Positions 1 to 8,128 of a stretch of DNA of 64,000 bases are shown here, one piece after another. The notes below the pieces were generated by a model that saw nothing but the letters and a program-made list of their open reading frames with translations, did not search any database and was not told the DNA's origin. Numbering within the stretch: the stretch's first letter is position 1; every line of letters starts with the position of its first letter. Origin of the DNA: Flavobacteriia bacterium (lineage in GTDB: Bacteria; Bacteroidota; Bacteroidia; Flavobacteriales_D; Crocinitomicaceae); assembly GCA_016183815.1 (NCBI GenBank), contig JACPDW010000020.1, positions 60,313 through 124,312 of the forward strand, given 5' to 3'. The position numbers were made by a program, and so were the translations under genes.

Positions 1-160
1 CTGTTGATTTTTCCCAAGCACGTTTAGGAAAATTGTAATCTTTTGCCATATCAGCATCAAACTCCAAAGTTTTTTCATACTTGACTTTAAATTCAGCCAG
101 AGCACTCAAAAAGTCTTTGAGTTCCTTTAAAACTTTTTCCTGATAATGTTTTAGTCTCAT
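1..160 (-). CDS. res: Type III restriction enzyme Res subunit, N-terminal fragment (cut by window edge)
   Basis: The reverse strand opens with ATG at 160 and stays open to the window edge, giving about 53 residues that begin MRLKHYQEKVL and are followed by KELKDFLSAL. Type III Res subunits (SF2 helicase plus PD-(D/E)XK nuclease) typically start with such a K-x-Y-Q-x-x-V-L-x-x-L segment, which is the Q-motif region ahead of Walker A. Its position downstream of a Mod methyltransferase on the same strand supports the call. No helicase motif is inside the window, so the assignment rests on the N-terminus and context. A GxxExxY gene lies between it and mod. Confidence 0.6.
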   Translation of the reverse strand, partial: MRLKHYQEKVLKELKDFLSALAEFKVKYEKTLEFDADMAKDYNFPKRAWEKST

Positions 161-170
161 TTTTTTCTTC

Positions 171-258
171 TTGTGTTCTTTGTGAAATGTGCTTACTGAA
201 CTTTGTGGTTAAAATTTAAAACCACAAAGAGTACAAAGGTTTGCACAGAGTTCACATA
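171..258. repeat. CTTTGTG/CACAAAG repeat block with central palindrome (downstream of the GxxExxY gene)
   Basis: This spacer is built from imperfect repeats of CTTTGTG and its complement CACAAAG. Its centre is an inverted repeat, CTTTGTGGTT (201-210) facing AACCACAAAG (220-229). The same words occur on the other side of the GxxExxY gene at 634-677. The block overlaps the last codons of that gene and may act as a bidirectional hairpin between it and res. Confidence 0.6.
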
Positions 259-632
259 GTGCCATTTATTACCCTTTTTATTCCGTTTTTCAATAAGGAT
301 ACATTAAAATTGATTAACAACCCTAACTTGTAATTACCTAACTTCATATAAGTAAGTGTTTGAGCCAAATGAATATCATTTAGAGCTTCAACACTTTTAA
401 TTTCAATCACTAATTTGTTTTCAACCAATAAATCAATCCTGTAACCACATTCCAATTTAACTTCTTCAAAAATCAAAGGCATCGGCTTTTCTTTTTCAAC
501 TTTCAATCCTGATTTCCCGATTTTATAAAACAAACATTCTTGATAGGCATTCTCCAATAGTCCTGGTCCCAAGGCAGAATGAACTTCAATTGCCAAACCT
601 ATTACTTTATTTGCTATCTCGTTTTCTGTCAT
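252..632 (-). CDS. GxxExxY family protein (PD-(D/E)XK nuclease fold)
   Basis: This 126-residue protein carries the signature that names its family: GLLENAY at residues 24-30. It also has a PD-(D/E)XK-like core, with Asp67 in GYRIDLL and E77-I-K79 in VIEIKS. GxxExxY proteins are small and widespread, and are often found next to restriction systems or scattered among intergenic repeats. Their biochemical role is not settled; a nuclease or nucleic-acid role is inferred from the fold. Here it sits between Mod (upstream) and Res (downstream) on the same strand. ATG at 632 follows directly on a CACAAAG repeat block, so the leader is made of repeat sequence. Family assignment is firm, function is not. 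Confidence 0.88.
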   Translation of the reverse strand: MTENEIANKVIGLAIEVHSALGPGLLENAYQECLFYKIGKSGLKVEKEKPMPLIFEEVKLECGYRIDLLVENKLVIEIKSVEALNDIHLAQTLTYMKLGNYKLGLLINFNVSLLKNGIKRVINGTM

Positions 633-633
633 T

Positions 634-677
634 TTCTTTGTGTCCTTTGTGTCTTCTTAGCGTTCTTTGTGGTTAAT
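634..677. repeat. CTTTGTG-type repeats forming the leader of the GxxExxY gene
   Basis: Three spaced CTTTGTG words (TTCTTTGTG, CCTTTGTG, TTCTTTGTGGTTAA) fill the whole gap between the mod stop codon (678) and the GxxExxY start codon (632). On the coding strand they read as CACAAAG words ahead of the ATG. The same family of words occurs at 171-258, beyond the other end of the gene. Confidence 0.6.
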
Positions 678-2318
678 CTATTTCTGTATTCTATAAATTT
701 CGTAAGGCAACTGGCAAAAATCAATTCGGTATTCTAAACAAGTGTGGTCATCAATATACTTACAAGGTGCAAAAACCAATCTTTGTTTTGCCTTAAATGA
801 CGGTAAACTTCTGCATCCATCCAACGTCAAGGCATTTCGCTTTAACCATTCAATATCTGGTTTGTAAATTAAATATACCTCATACGTCTTACTTTCGCCA
901 ATGAAGCCTATTTTTTCATTGATTGCTTTTTCGTTAAATTCCTCTCCTGTGGCTGTGTAAAATAGGTATCGAGCAAACTCTGTAAATGAAGGAAGGTTTT
1001 TACCTCTCAACAAACTTTCCATTTCGATAGTGTCGCCCAATGCAAAGTAACTAAACGAACCGCCTGTTCCTTTTTTAAGCAATTCATTTTTGGCAGTTTT
1101 TACGCCTTTGATAACTCTCCGAACCCTTTCGGCTGTAATGGTATTGGCATAATCTTCCATTTCAATCAAAACGAATTTTCTACTACCGTTATCTTCTTTG
1201 TTTTGTTCTAAAACAGCGTGAGCAGTAGTTCCTGAACCTGCAAAGCTGTCAAGAATAATGTCGTTATCATTTGTTGAAAGTTCAATAATCTTTCTAATTA
1301 GTGAAACAGGTTTAGGTGTGGCAAATAAATTATCACCAAACAATTCTTTAAGAGGCTTTTTAGCATCATCATTACTACCTACTTCATTATATAACCAAAT
1401 AGATTTTGAAGTAACTCCATCTTTCATCTCGGAAAGAAATTTTTTCATTCTCGGAACTGCATCCCCTTTGGCTCCAAACCAAATTCTATTTTCATTATCT
1501 GCATTTTCGAGAGTTTCTTTCGCATATCTTGGGAATGTCCCAGCAGGTGGTTGCCATTTAACTTTGTTTTTAAATTCAAAAACATACGTTTTGTCTGTTC
1601 CACTTTTTGCGTGAAGTGGTTGTGTCATCCAAGGACCTCTTTCATCATTATCTGGATTTGTATATCTCTCGTTCTGTTCCTCTGTTCGATTGATTAAATT
1701 AAGAGTAAATCCATTTTTAACTTCCCCATCTATTTTGTTTTTTGCATAACAAATCACAAAATCGTGTGTGTCTGAAAAGTATTTAGCGTCATTACTCTGC
1801 GTATATTTTTTCTGCCATATAATATTTTGAATAAAGTTTTGGTTTCCGAAAACTTCATCTAAAAGTAATCTTAATCTATGTTGCTCATTGTCATCACAAG
1901 AAATAAAAATCACTCCATTCTCGCTCAAAAGTTCACGTAACAGCTTTAATCGTGGCATCATCATACACAGCCATTTGTCGTGGCGGGTCATATCTTCTTT
2001 GTCAACAATGCTACCCAACCATTCTTGTATCATAGGGCTGTTCACGTTGTCGTTATACACCCATTTTTCGTTCCCTGTATTATAAGGTGGGTCAATGTAA
2101 ATACATTTTACTTTCCCTGCATAAGTTGGAAGTAATGCCTTCAATGCTTTCAAATTATCGCCTTGAATAATCAGGTTATCGTGCAAGGAAACGGTACCTG
2201 TCCCGCCATAAGCGGAATCGGTTAAACTCAATTCTGCCTTCGGCACCAATTGGTGATACTTCACCGCCAAATGGTGGTTCTGCACAAAAGTTTTTCCTTT
2301 GAAATGGAGTGTTGGCAT
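678..2318 (-). CDS. mod: Type III restriction-modification methyltransferase (Mod), N6-adenine or N4-cytosine specific
   Basis: This 546-residue protein is a beta-class amino-methyltransferase. The catalytic motif IV DPPYNTGNE (residues 76-84) precedes the AdoMet motif I DSFAGSGTTAH (357-367), the order usual for type III Mod proteins. The region between them (roughly 160-330) is the expected target recognition domain. It contains KPVSLIRKII just before motif I, as in other Mod subunits. The stop codon touches the repeat block at 677. Four bases separate it from the HepT gene upstream, so cotranscription is likely. Its length is a little below the 600-650 residues common for Mod. No frame break or missing motif is visible. 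The family call is secure. Type III rather than solitary rests on the Res-like start downstream. Confidence 0.9.
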   Translation of the reverse strand: MPTLHFKGKTFVQNHHLAVKYHQLVPKAELSLTDSAYGGTGTVSLHDNLIIQGDNLKALKALLPTYAGKVKCIYIDPPYNTGNEKWVYNDNVNSPMIQEWLGSIVDKEDMTRHDKWLCMMMPRLKLLRELLSENGVIFISCDDNEQHRLRLLLDEVFGNQNFIQNIIWQKKYTQSNDAKYFSDTHDFVICYAKNKIDGEVKNGFTLNLINRTEEQNERYTNPDNDERGPWMTQPLHAKSGTDKTYVFEFKNKVKWQPPAGTFPRYAKETLENADNENRIWFGAKGDAVPRMKKFLSEMKDGVTSKSIWLYNEVGSNDDAKKPLKELFGDNLFATPKPVSLIRKIIELSTNDNDIILDSFAGSGTTAHAVLEQNKEDNGSRKFVLIEMEDYANTITAERVRRVIKGVKTAKNELLKKGTGGSFSYFALGDTIEMESLLRGKNLPSFTEFARYLFYTATGEEFNEKAINEKIGFIGESKTYEVYLIYKPDIEWLKRNALTLDGCRSLPSFKAKQRLVFAPCKYIDDHTCLEYRIDFCQLPYEIYRIQK

Positions 2319-2322
2319 ATCG

Positions 2323-2670
2323 TTAAAATTCTTTAGATAAAATGGTCTTTACAAATGATTTTAATTGTGGCAAATCCTTTTGAATTATTTCCCAAACAGC
2401 GGTTAATTTAATATTAAAGTACTCGTGAGCAATCATATTCCTGAATGAATGAACTTTATACCAGGCATAATCATATTTGGCTAATTTTTCTTTTTCAACA
2501 TGAATAATCGCCTCCCCAATTATTACAAATTGAAGTAGAACAGCATTATTCAACATTTCGTTTTCGCAAAATGTTATAACATCTATGGCTTCTACAAATT
2601 TTTCAATAGCTACAATTGATTTTTCAATATGCTCCAGTCTTTTTTGACTCTCAATATGACAATCTTTCAT
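2323..2670 (-). CDS. HepT-like toxin (DUF86 / HEPN ribonuclease family)
   Basis: This all-helical 115-residue protein contains RNMIAHEY at residues 77-84. That is exactly the RX4HXY motif of HEPN-type HepT toxins; the Tyr is the residue AMP-modified by the MntA partner in characterised systems. The start codon lies inside the 3' end of the upstream MntA-like gene (20-bp overlap), a typical arrangement for antitoxin and toxin made together. It ends four bases before mod. I infer a MntA-HepT toxin-antitoxin pair placed at the head of the type III restriction operon. Confidence 0.88.
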   Translation of the reverse strand: MKDCHIESQKRLEHIEKSIVAIEKFVEAIDVITFCENEMLNNAVLLQFVIIGEAIIHVEKEKLAKYDYAWYKVHSFRNMIAHEYFNIKLTAVWEIIQKDLPQLKSFVKTILSKEF

Positions 2671-3247
2671 AAATAAGTTTTAAATCGGGTTTTATATGCT
2701 CCAAAATGTATGGTTTAAAAGAGTCTAAAAAGCCCACATCTACTTTGCGATTTATACTGTTCTCTATAACATGCTGCAATTCTGCCAAATCAAAATATGA
2801 AAATGTTGAATCAGTTTGCAATGCAATATCAACATCACTTTTTGGTCCATCATCCTTGCGGGCAAATGAACCATAAATCCAAGCTTTTTCTACCTGATGA
2901 AATCTGTGAAGACCTGCTTTTATTTTCTTTACTATTTCACTTCTGTTTATTTTTTTGAATGTATTATATTCAACTCTTTCTTCAGCTACTTGCAATGCTT
3001 TCAATGCCACATCTTCGTCCGCTACTTCATAAACCAGTTTGTCAGACAGCCAAGCAACAAGCAAGTCGGTTTCTTTAATCTTAAAAAACTCGGCAAGTTT
3101 TACCACCTGTTCACGACTTGCATTTCGTTTTCCTCTTTCAATTTTACTTAAGATTGCTTGGTCAATGTCAAGGAATGCTGCAACTGTCCGCAGGGGCAAT
3201 TCCTTGTCTTCCCGTAGTTTTCTTATCTTTTCGCCTAAGCTGTCCAT
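2651..3247 (-). CDS. XRE-family HTH fused to MntA-like nucleotidyltransferase antitoxin
   Basis: Residues 5-62 form an XRE helix-turn-helix (EKIRKLRE, TVAAFLDI, LSKIERGKRN). Residues 105-198 form a minimal nucleotidyltransferase with G126-S127, ten residues, then D138-V-D140, matching the GSX10DXD motif of MntA. MntA antitoxins neutralise HepT by transferring AMP to its RX4HXY tyrosine. The fused DNA-binding domain suggests the protein also represses its own operon, an inference from architecture. It is 198 residues, against about 100-140 for solitary MntA, with the extra length being the HTH and linker. It overlaps HepT by 20 bp and is the first gene of the minus-strand defence cassette. Confidence 0.88.
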   Translation of the reverse strand: MDSLGEKIRKLREDKELPLRTVAAFLDIDQAILSKIERGKRNASREQVVKLAEFFKIKETDLLVAWLSDKLVYEVADEDVALKALQVAEERVEYNTFKKINRSEIVKKIKAGLHRFHQVEKAWIYGSFARKDDGPKSDVDIALQTDSTFSYFDLAELQHVIENSINRKVDVGFLDSFKPYILEHIKPDLKLIYERLSY

Positions 3248-3402
3248 ATTTCGGTTTACACAATTTAAATTTTGAACAAAACTATTTTGAATGATTTTGT
3301 CAAAAATAAAACTTTTTAAGCAATTTTAAAATAGAATTTTTCAAAAGTTTTCAACAAGAAAATGATCTTTGAAAATAAAATACAAAAATTAAATTAAGAT
3401 AA

Positions 3403-5568
3403 CTATCTTAACAAATTAATATGTCCATTAACGACGATATTTTCAGATCCTTCATATTCTTTATAAGTTAAACGATAGGAATACGTTCCGTCTGGACAAG
3501 GTTTTCCGTCAAAATTTCCATCCCAACTATCTTTTGGGTTATTTGAAAAAAACAATTCTTCCCCCCATCTATTAAAAATTCTAAATTCATAGAATGATGC
3601 ATCTAATACTACCGGTTGAAACACATTATTATATTTATTTCCGTCTGGAGTAAAACTATTGGGTACATAAACTGTTGTAAAAGGTACTATTTTGATATGT
3701 CTTGTTGCTGTATCAGTACAAGCATATTCGTTTACTACAATTTGTCTAATTCTATGCTGTCCGCTTTCCACAAAAGAAACAGTAGGATTGGTTTCAAAAA
3801 CATAAGTATTACTATCTAATATATAATGAGTTGATATGTGTCCGATTGAATAATCATTGATTTTAAAATATGGATTAAATACTGTAGCTTTATCTGGTGT
3901 CATCTCAAACAATGAAGTCGGACTGGGAAAAGTTTGAATTAAACCGTTTTTAGTCAAAGTTAAGTCAGCTAAACATCCTTCAGTAGTTTGAACAGTTAAA
4001 GTCACGTCATAACTTCCCACAAATTCATATAAATGAGTAGGATTAGCTAAGTTGGACGTTCCACCATCTCCAAAGTCCCAAGAATAGACTAATTGAGCAT
4101 TTGATATAGATAGATCATTGAATTCTGCTATAAAAGGTGCACATTGTTTTTTAGGAGTTAAGCTAAATTCAATAGTCGGCTCATTAAAAATAAAAATAGA
4201 GTCAGTAAAAGTTTCCACACACATATTAGTCGTCGCTGTTAAAGTTACTGGTATAAAACCAACTGTGTTAAACACCACATCGTTTACGTTTAAATCAGTT
4301 GAGGAAGAAATTGAAGAATTTGGTCCAAAATTCCATTCAAAAAGTGGATTTTCAGGTCCAGTGTACAATCCTACAAAATCATGAGAATTGTTTGAAATGC
4401 ACATCGAATCTTCAACTGTGTACGATATATCGATTGAATTATAAATATTAAATGTTTGTCTTGAAGTATCAGTACAAGGCATACCAGGGTTTACAATTAA
4501 AGTAACTTCATATTGTCCTTCTTCTGGATAGGTAAAAGTTGGTGCAAACTGAGTACTCACATCAGATTGAGAATCTAGAACACCAAAATCCCATAAATAA
4601 TTAGTTCCACCCCAACTATTGTTTTCAAAAGTAATGGTAAAACCCTCGCAAAATGAGTTCAAACCAGTCATTTCAGTTTGAGGAACTAATGCAGCATCTA
4701 ATTCTACAACACAATTAATTACTTTAAAAACAAAATCTCTAATAGTTTCTGCAATTAATACGCCGTTTCTATATTCTTTAACTTTTATACCCACCACAAA
4801 ATATCCCAATAAATTTGGGTCTGCGACAAGCCAACCTGTATTTCCATCTAAACTTATGCTTGCCCCTGAACCTAATGGGTTAGAATAGGAAAAAGTTGAA
4901 GCATAGTTTACATTGGCAAATGGTGGATTGTATTCACTTGGTGTAGGCATTGGAGCTAAGTCGTTAGCACCTTCAAATGGAGCTGCTAATTCATAAGTTA
5001 ATAAATCGCCATCGGGATCAGTTGCACTGTGATCAAATTCTAAATCAATATTGTTACAGATTATTAAAGGTGGATAATTATTAAATCTCGCCGAGCTGTT
5101 TTGAGCAGCCCCTGTTTCACTTCCTGGAATATTGGTAACGAGAGTTAATCCAGTATCTTCTGGCATAATTAAATTTGAAATGTTTGGTCCTCTACAACAG
5201 CGTTGGTAAGCCAATTTGTAACCTCCAACGATGGGTGGAAGATTTAACACAATAGTATAAATTGCTCTTTCAGTACAAACGTCTAATGGTGGATCGACAC
5301 ATGGATTGCTAAATTCAATAGGTAAAGTAACACTACCTGGGAAATTAATACTTTGCGACTGAACCAATTGATTTGATGAATTATACACACCAAATTGTAA
5401 AGGATCATCATAAGCTGCACCAGTTGAATAACAATCACGAAAAAGTACAATATACACACGATACTCATTATTGCCTAAATAATCATAATAGATATCTCCA
5501 CCAATAATATGAGAGGCAAAAGTTATCCTAGAAAGGATCAAAAATACAATAAAAATGATACTTTTCAA
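3403..5568 (-). CDS. Secreted PKD-domain protein with type B T9SS / gliding-motility C-terminal domain
   Basis: This large exported protein (721 residues) has a signal peptide at about residues 1-19. PKD-like beta-sandwich segments are recognisable from YLWDFG, FEWNFGP and YSWDFGDGG, each followed by a Y/F-x-V-T-L strand. The last ~85 residues (VYVPNSFTPDGNKYNNVF through RIFNRWGEELFFS to GTYSYRLTYKE and GHINLLR) are a gliding-motility-associated (CHU_C) domain, which targets proteins to the type IX secretion system. It is probably a cell-surface or secreted adhesin. The start used is TTG at 5568, directly ahead of the signal peptide; no in-frame ATG is better placed. It is monocistronic as far as can be seen. 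Confidence 0.85.
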   Translation of the reverse strand: MKSIIFIVFLILSRITFASHIIGGDIYYDYLGNNEYRVYIVLFRDCYSTGAAYDDPLQFGVYNSSNQLVQSQSINFPGSVTLPIEFSNPCVDPPLDVCTERAIYTIVLNLPPIVGGYKLAYQRCCRGPNISNLIMPEDTGLTLVTNIPGSETGAAQNSSARFNNYPPLIICNNIDLEFDHSATDPDGDLLTYELAAPFEGANDLAPMPTPSEYNPPFANVNYASTFSYSNPLGSGASISLDGNTGWLVADPNLLGYFVVGIKVKEYRNGVLIAETIRDFVFKVINCVVELDAALVPQTEMTGLNSFCEGFTITFENNSWGGTNYLWDFGVLDSQSDVSTQFAPTFTYPEEGQYEVTLIVNPGMPCTDTSRQTFNIYNSIDISYTVEDSMCISNNSHDFVGLYTGPENPLFEWNFGPNSSISSSTDLNVNDVVFNTVGFIPVTLTATTNMCVETFTDSIFIFNEPTIEFSLTPKKQCAPFIAEFNDLSISNAQLVYSWDFGDGGTSNLANPTHLYEFVGSYDVTLTVQTTEGCLADLTLTKNGLIQTFPSPTSLFEMTPDKATVFNPYFKINDYSIGHISTHYILDSNTYVFETNPTVSFVESGQHRIRQIVVNEYACTDTATRHIKIVPFTTVYVPNSFTPDGNKYNNVFQPVVLDASFYEFRIFNRWGEELFFSNNPKDSWDGNFDGKPCPDGTYSYRLTYKEYEGSENIVVNGHINLLR

Positions 5569-5644
5569 ACTACAATAAGTACTTAATCTTTAAACGTAAA
5601 AGTACTTAAAAAGTTGTTTGTTTACAATTAAAATTAGTAAAGTG

Positions 5645-6919
5645 TTACTTTTTTTTATTATCAACTTCAACAGTAGCTAGTTCCTCTGAACGATATTCAC
5701 CACTATCTAATTTAGATTTCAATTTTTTGAAAGTATCAATGGTATATTTCACATCCTCTAAAGTGTGAGTAGCTGTTGGAATTATTCGTAAAATAATTGT
5801 ACCTTTAGGAATAACAGGATAAATAATTATTGAACAAAAAATATTAAAATTCTCACGTAAATCAAAAGTAAGATTTGTTGCTTCAGCAAGTGAACCCTTC
5901 ATAATAACTGGTGTAACAGGTGTATTTGTTTCACCAATATTAAATCCTGCTTCTCTAAATCCGTTTTGTAAAGCGTTAGTAATTTCCCACAATTTATTTT
6001 TTAATTCAGGTTTTGTTCGCAACAACTCTAAACGTTTTCTTGCACCAATAGTAATAGTTATTGGTAACGCTTTAGCATAAATCTGAGAACGCATATTATA
6101 TCTTAAAAATTCAATAATATATTCATCTGCACAAATAAATCCACCTATTGAAGCCATTGATTTTGCAAAAGTTCCAAATAAGACATCAATTTCTTTTTGA
6201 ACCCCTTGCTCTTCTCCAGCACCTTGCCCAGTTTTGCCTAAAGTACCAAAACCATGTGCATCGTCAACAAATAATCTAAAATTATATTTCCCTGATTTTC
6301 TAAATTCAATAATATCTTTCAATTTCCCTTGATCACCAGCCATTCCAAAAACTCCTTCTGTGATAACCAAAATTCCACCTCCCGTTTTATCAGCTAAAAC
6401 AGAAGCATTCTTCATCTGTTTATCAAAGCTTTCCATGTCGTTGTGTTTAAATACAAAACGTTTTCCTGAATGTAATCTCATTCCATCTATTATACAAGCA
6501 TGGGATTCGCTGTCATAAACAATAATATCGTTTCTTCCAACTAAACTATCAATTGCAGAAACCATTCCTTGAAATCCAAAGTTTAGAAGAATACAATCTT
6601 CTTTACCCATAAATTCCGCCAATTCATTTTCTAATTTTTCGTGTTCACTTGTTTGACCAGTCATCATTCTTGCTCCCATAGGATAAGCAAGACCGTATTG
6701 AGCAGCAGCTTTAGCATCAGTTTCTCTAACTTCAGGATGATTTGCTAAACCTAAATAGTTGTTTAAAGACCAAATTAAACATTCTTTTCCTCTGAAAATC
6801 ATTCTACTTCCTAATTCACCTTCTAATTTTGGGAAAGTAAAATAACCATGAACGCCTTTTGAATACTGTCCAATTGGACCTCTAAATCTATTTATCTTAT
6901 CAAAAATATCCTGAGCCAT
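5645..6919 (-). CDS. PLP-dependent alpha-oxoamine synthase (serine palmitoyltransferase-like)
   Basis: This fold-type I PLP enzyme has 424 residues. Features are LNNYLGLANHPEV (52-64), the PLP-contacting DDAHGFGTLG (219-228), and the Schiff-base lysine K253 in GTFAKSMASIGG. Alpha-oxoamine synthases condense an amino acid with an acyl-CoA or acyl-ACP, releasing CO2. In Bacteroidota this subgroup is usually annotated as serine palmitoyltransferase, the first step of sphingolipid synthesis. The related reaction with cysteate gives the sulfonolipids of gliding bacteria. The substrate cannot be read from the sequence. A -7 promoter box is visible upstream (6945-6952). KBL and BioF are alternatives, but the N-terminal extension and neighbours do not suggest threonine breakdown or a biotin operon. 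Confidence 0.82.
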   Translation of the reverse strand: MAQDIFDKINRFRGPIGQYSKGVHGYFTFPKLEGELGSRMIFRGKECLIWSLNNYLGLANHPEVRETDAKAAAQYGLAYPMGARMMTGQTSEHEKLENELAEFMGKEDCILLNFGFQGMVSAIDSLVGRNDIIVYDSESHACIIDGMRLHSGKRFVFKHNDMESFDKQMKNASVLADKTGGGILVITEGVFGMAGDQGKLKDIIEFRKSGKYNFRLFVDDAHGFGTLGKTGQGAGEEQGVQKEIDVLFGTFAKSMASIGGFICADEYIIEFLRYNMRSQIYAKALPITITIGARKRLELLRTKPELKNKLWEITNALQNGFREAGFNIGETNTPVTPVIMKGSLAEATNLTFDLRENFNIFCSIIIYPVIPKGTIILRIIPTATHTLEDVKYTIDTFKKLKSKLDSGEYRSEELATVEVDNKKK

Positions 6920-6944
6920 ACTTTAATTTATTTGAAATTTTGTG

Positions 6945-6952
6945 CAAAATTA
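6945..6952 (-). promoter_or_regulatory. Bacteroidota -7 box for the oxoamine synthase gene
   Basis: The minus strand reads TAATTTTG, matching TAnnTTTG, 25 bases before the ATG at 6919. No clear -33 element is visible. Confidence 0.45.
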
Positions 6953-7016
6953 AAAAAAAAATATGACTTTTTATAAGAATACTTAACAGTTATTTAATTT
7001 TCAAGAAACAATATTG

Positions 7017-8033
7017 TTACTTTTGATTATAAACTTCATTCATGGCTTGCAATCTTTTAATAATATTTGCTCTAAGATGAATTGGTTCTAACACCTCAAT
7101 ATCACCACCATAACTCAAAAATTCACGAATTAAATCTTCTGAAATAATTACTTTTATTTGAAAAGTAGTTTTATTTTTTCCAGTTTTTATCACTTCTTGA
7201 CTTTTATGTAACGGTTGAGATATTAAATACTTAGAAGCAATGTTACCAGTTTTAAATACTACATCTTCAGGGTCATTATTGTTTACAGTGATACCGATAG
7301 CATGTTTAAAAAAGTTTTCTGGAGAAAAACTTATATTTTTATCATAATTGTCTTTAGACACACTAAACTCCTCAATTCTATCTAACGCATAAGTTGTAAT
7401 CATTTCTTTTGCAACATCATAAGTAATAACATACCATCTGTTTTTAAACTCTTTAAGCAACAACGGTAATACTTTTCTCACTTTAGAGACATCGTTTAAA
7501 AAGCTTTGATACTTAAAATATACAATTTTTTTATTTCTTATAGCTTCTAATAATGGAGATAAAAATTGATTACCTCCTGTCGAAACCGCTTTTTCAAATT
7601 GTACAAGTGTGCTTATGTCTTTTTCTCTTGGATTTTGAGAAATATTGATTCTATCAACTATTTTATCAATTGCAAAATTGAATTGACGAAAAAGTTCCAC
7701 ATCTTTAAATTGTTGTAAAGTATTTGCAGCAAACTTTATAGCTTGAATATCATTGTCTGTTAAAGGTACATCGTTTAGAGTAAAGTCTGCATTAGAATAA
7801 AAATATCCTTTATATTTTTTGCTGTATTTTATTGGAGCATCGGAGTCCATTCGCATAGCAAAAATATCTTTTTCAATAGTAGAAGGACAAATATCAATTC
7901 CTTCATCTGTTCCATAAATTGCTTCTTCACAAGCTTTTCTTAAATCCTCTTTACTAGGGTATTTTTTAATTGGGTTACGAATGCAACGGTCAATTACTCT
8001 ATATCTTATTTGAGCATTTTTTATGAGCGACAT
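7017..8033 (-). CDS. WYL-domain transcriptional regulator (YafY-like)
   Basis: This 338-residue protein starts with an N-terminal winged helix (IRYRVIDRCI, followed by STIEKDIFAM). A middle and C-terminal WYL region follows, recognisable from KIVYFKYQSF and FKNRWYVITYD, and a C-terminal dimer-like extension ends LEPIHLRANIIKRLQAM. WYL regulators bind DNA as dimers and often sense nucleic acid or metabolite ligands; many control defence or DNA-damage genes. It is divergent from the HD-domain gene at 8129, with about 95 bp between starts, so it could regulate that gene or itself. No operator palindrome is obvious in the gap. Confidence 0.85.
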   Translation of the reverse strand: MSLIKNAQIRYRVIDRCIRNPIKKYPSKEDLRKACEEAIYGTDEGIDICPSTIEKDIFAMRMDSDAPIKYSKKYKGYFYSNADFTLNDVPLTDNDIQAIKFAANTLQQFKDVELFRQFNFAIDKIVDRINISQNPREKDISTLVQFEKAVSTGGNQFLSPLLEAIRNKKIVYFKYQSFLNDVSKVRKVLPLLLKEFKNRWYVITYDVAKEMITTYALDRIEEFSVSKDNYDKNISFSPENFFKHAIGITVNNNDPEDVVFKTGNIASKYLISQPLHKSQEVIKTGKNKTTFQIKVIISEDLIREFLSYGGDIEVLEPIHLRANIIKRLQAMNEVYNQK

Positions 8034-8110
8034 TTTTGATTTTTTTGGTAAATTTACTCTTTTTATTAAAAATGAAAAAATAAATCACTTTAAAATCAAT
8101 TAATTCTATC

Positions 8111-8118
8111 TACTTTTG
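8111..8118 (+). promoter_or_regulatory. -7 box for the HD-domain gene
   Basis: TACTTTTG matches TAnnTTTG and lies 10 bases before the ATG at 8129, so the leader would be only a few bases long. Confidence 0.5.
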
Positions 8119-8128
8119 AGTTTTAGCT

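Noticed and set aside
171..677. CRISPR-like array because of repeated CTTTGTG words
   Set aside because: The words are 7-10 bases with irregular spacing and no unique spacers of constant length, and there are no cas genes in the window.
1258..1614. 118-codon plus-strand frame opposite mod
   Set aside because: Antisense shadow of a well-supported methyltransferase gene.
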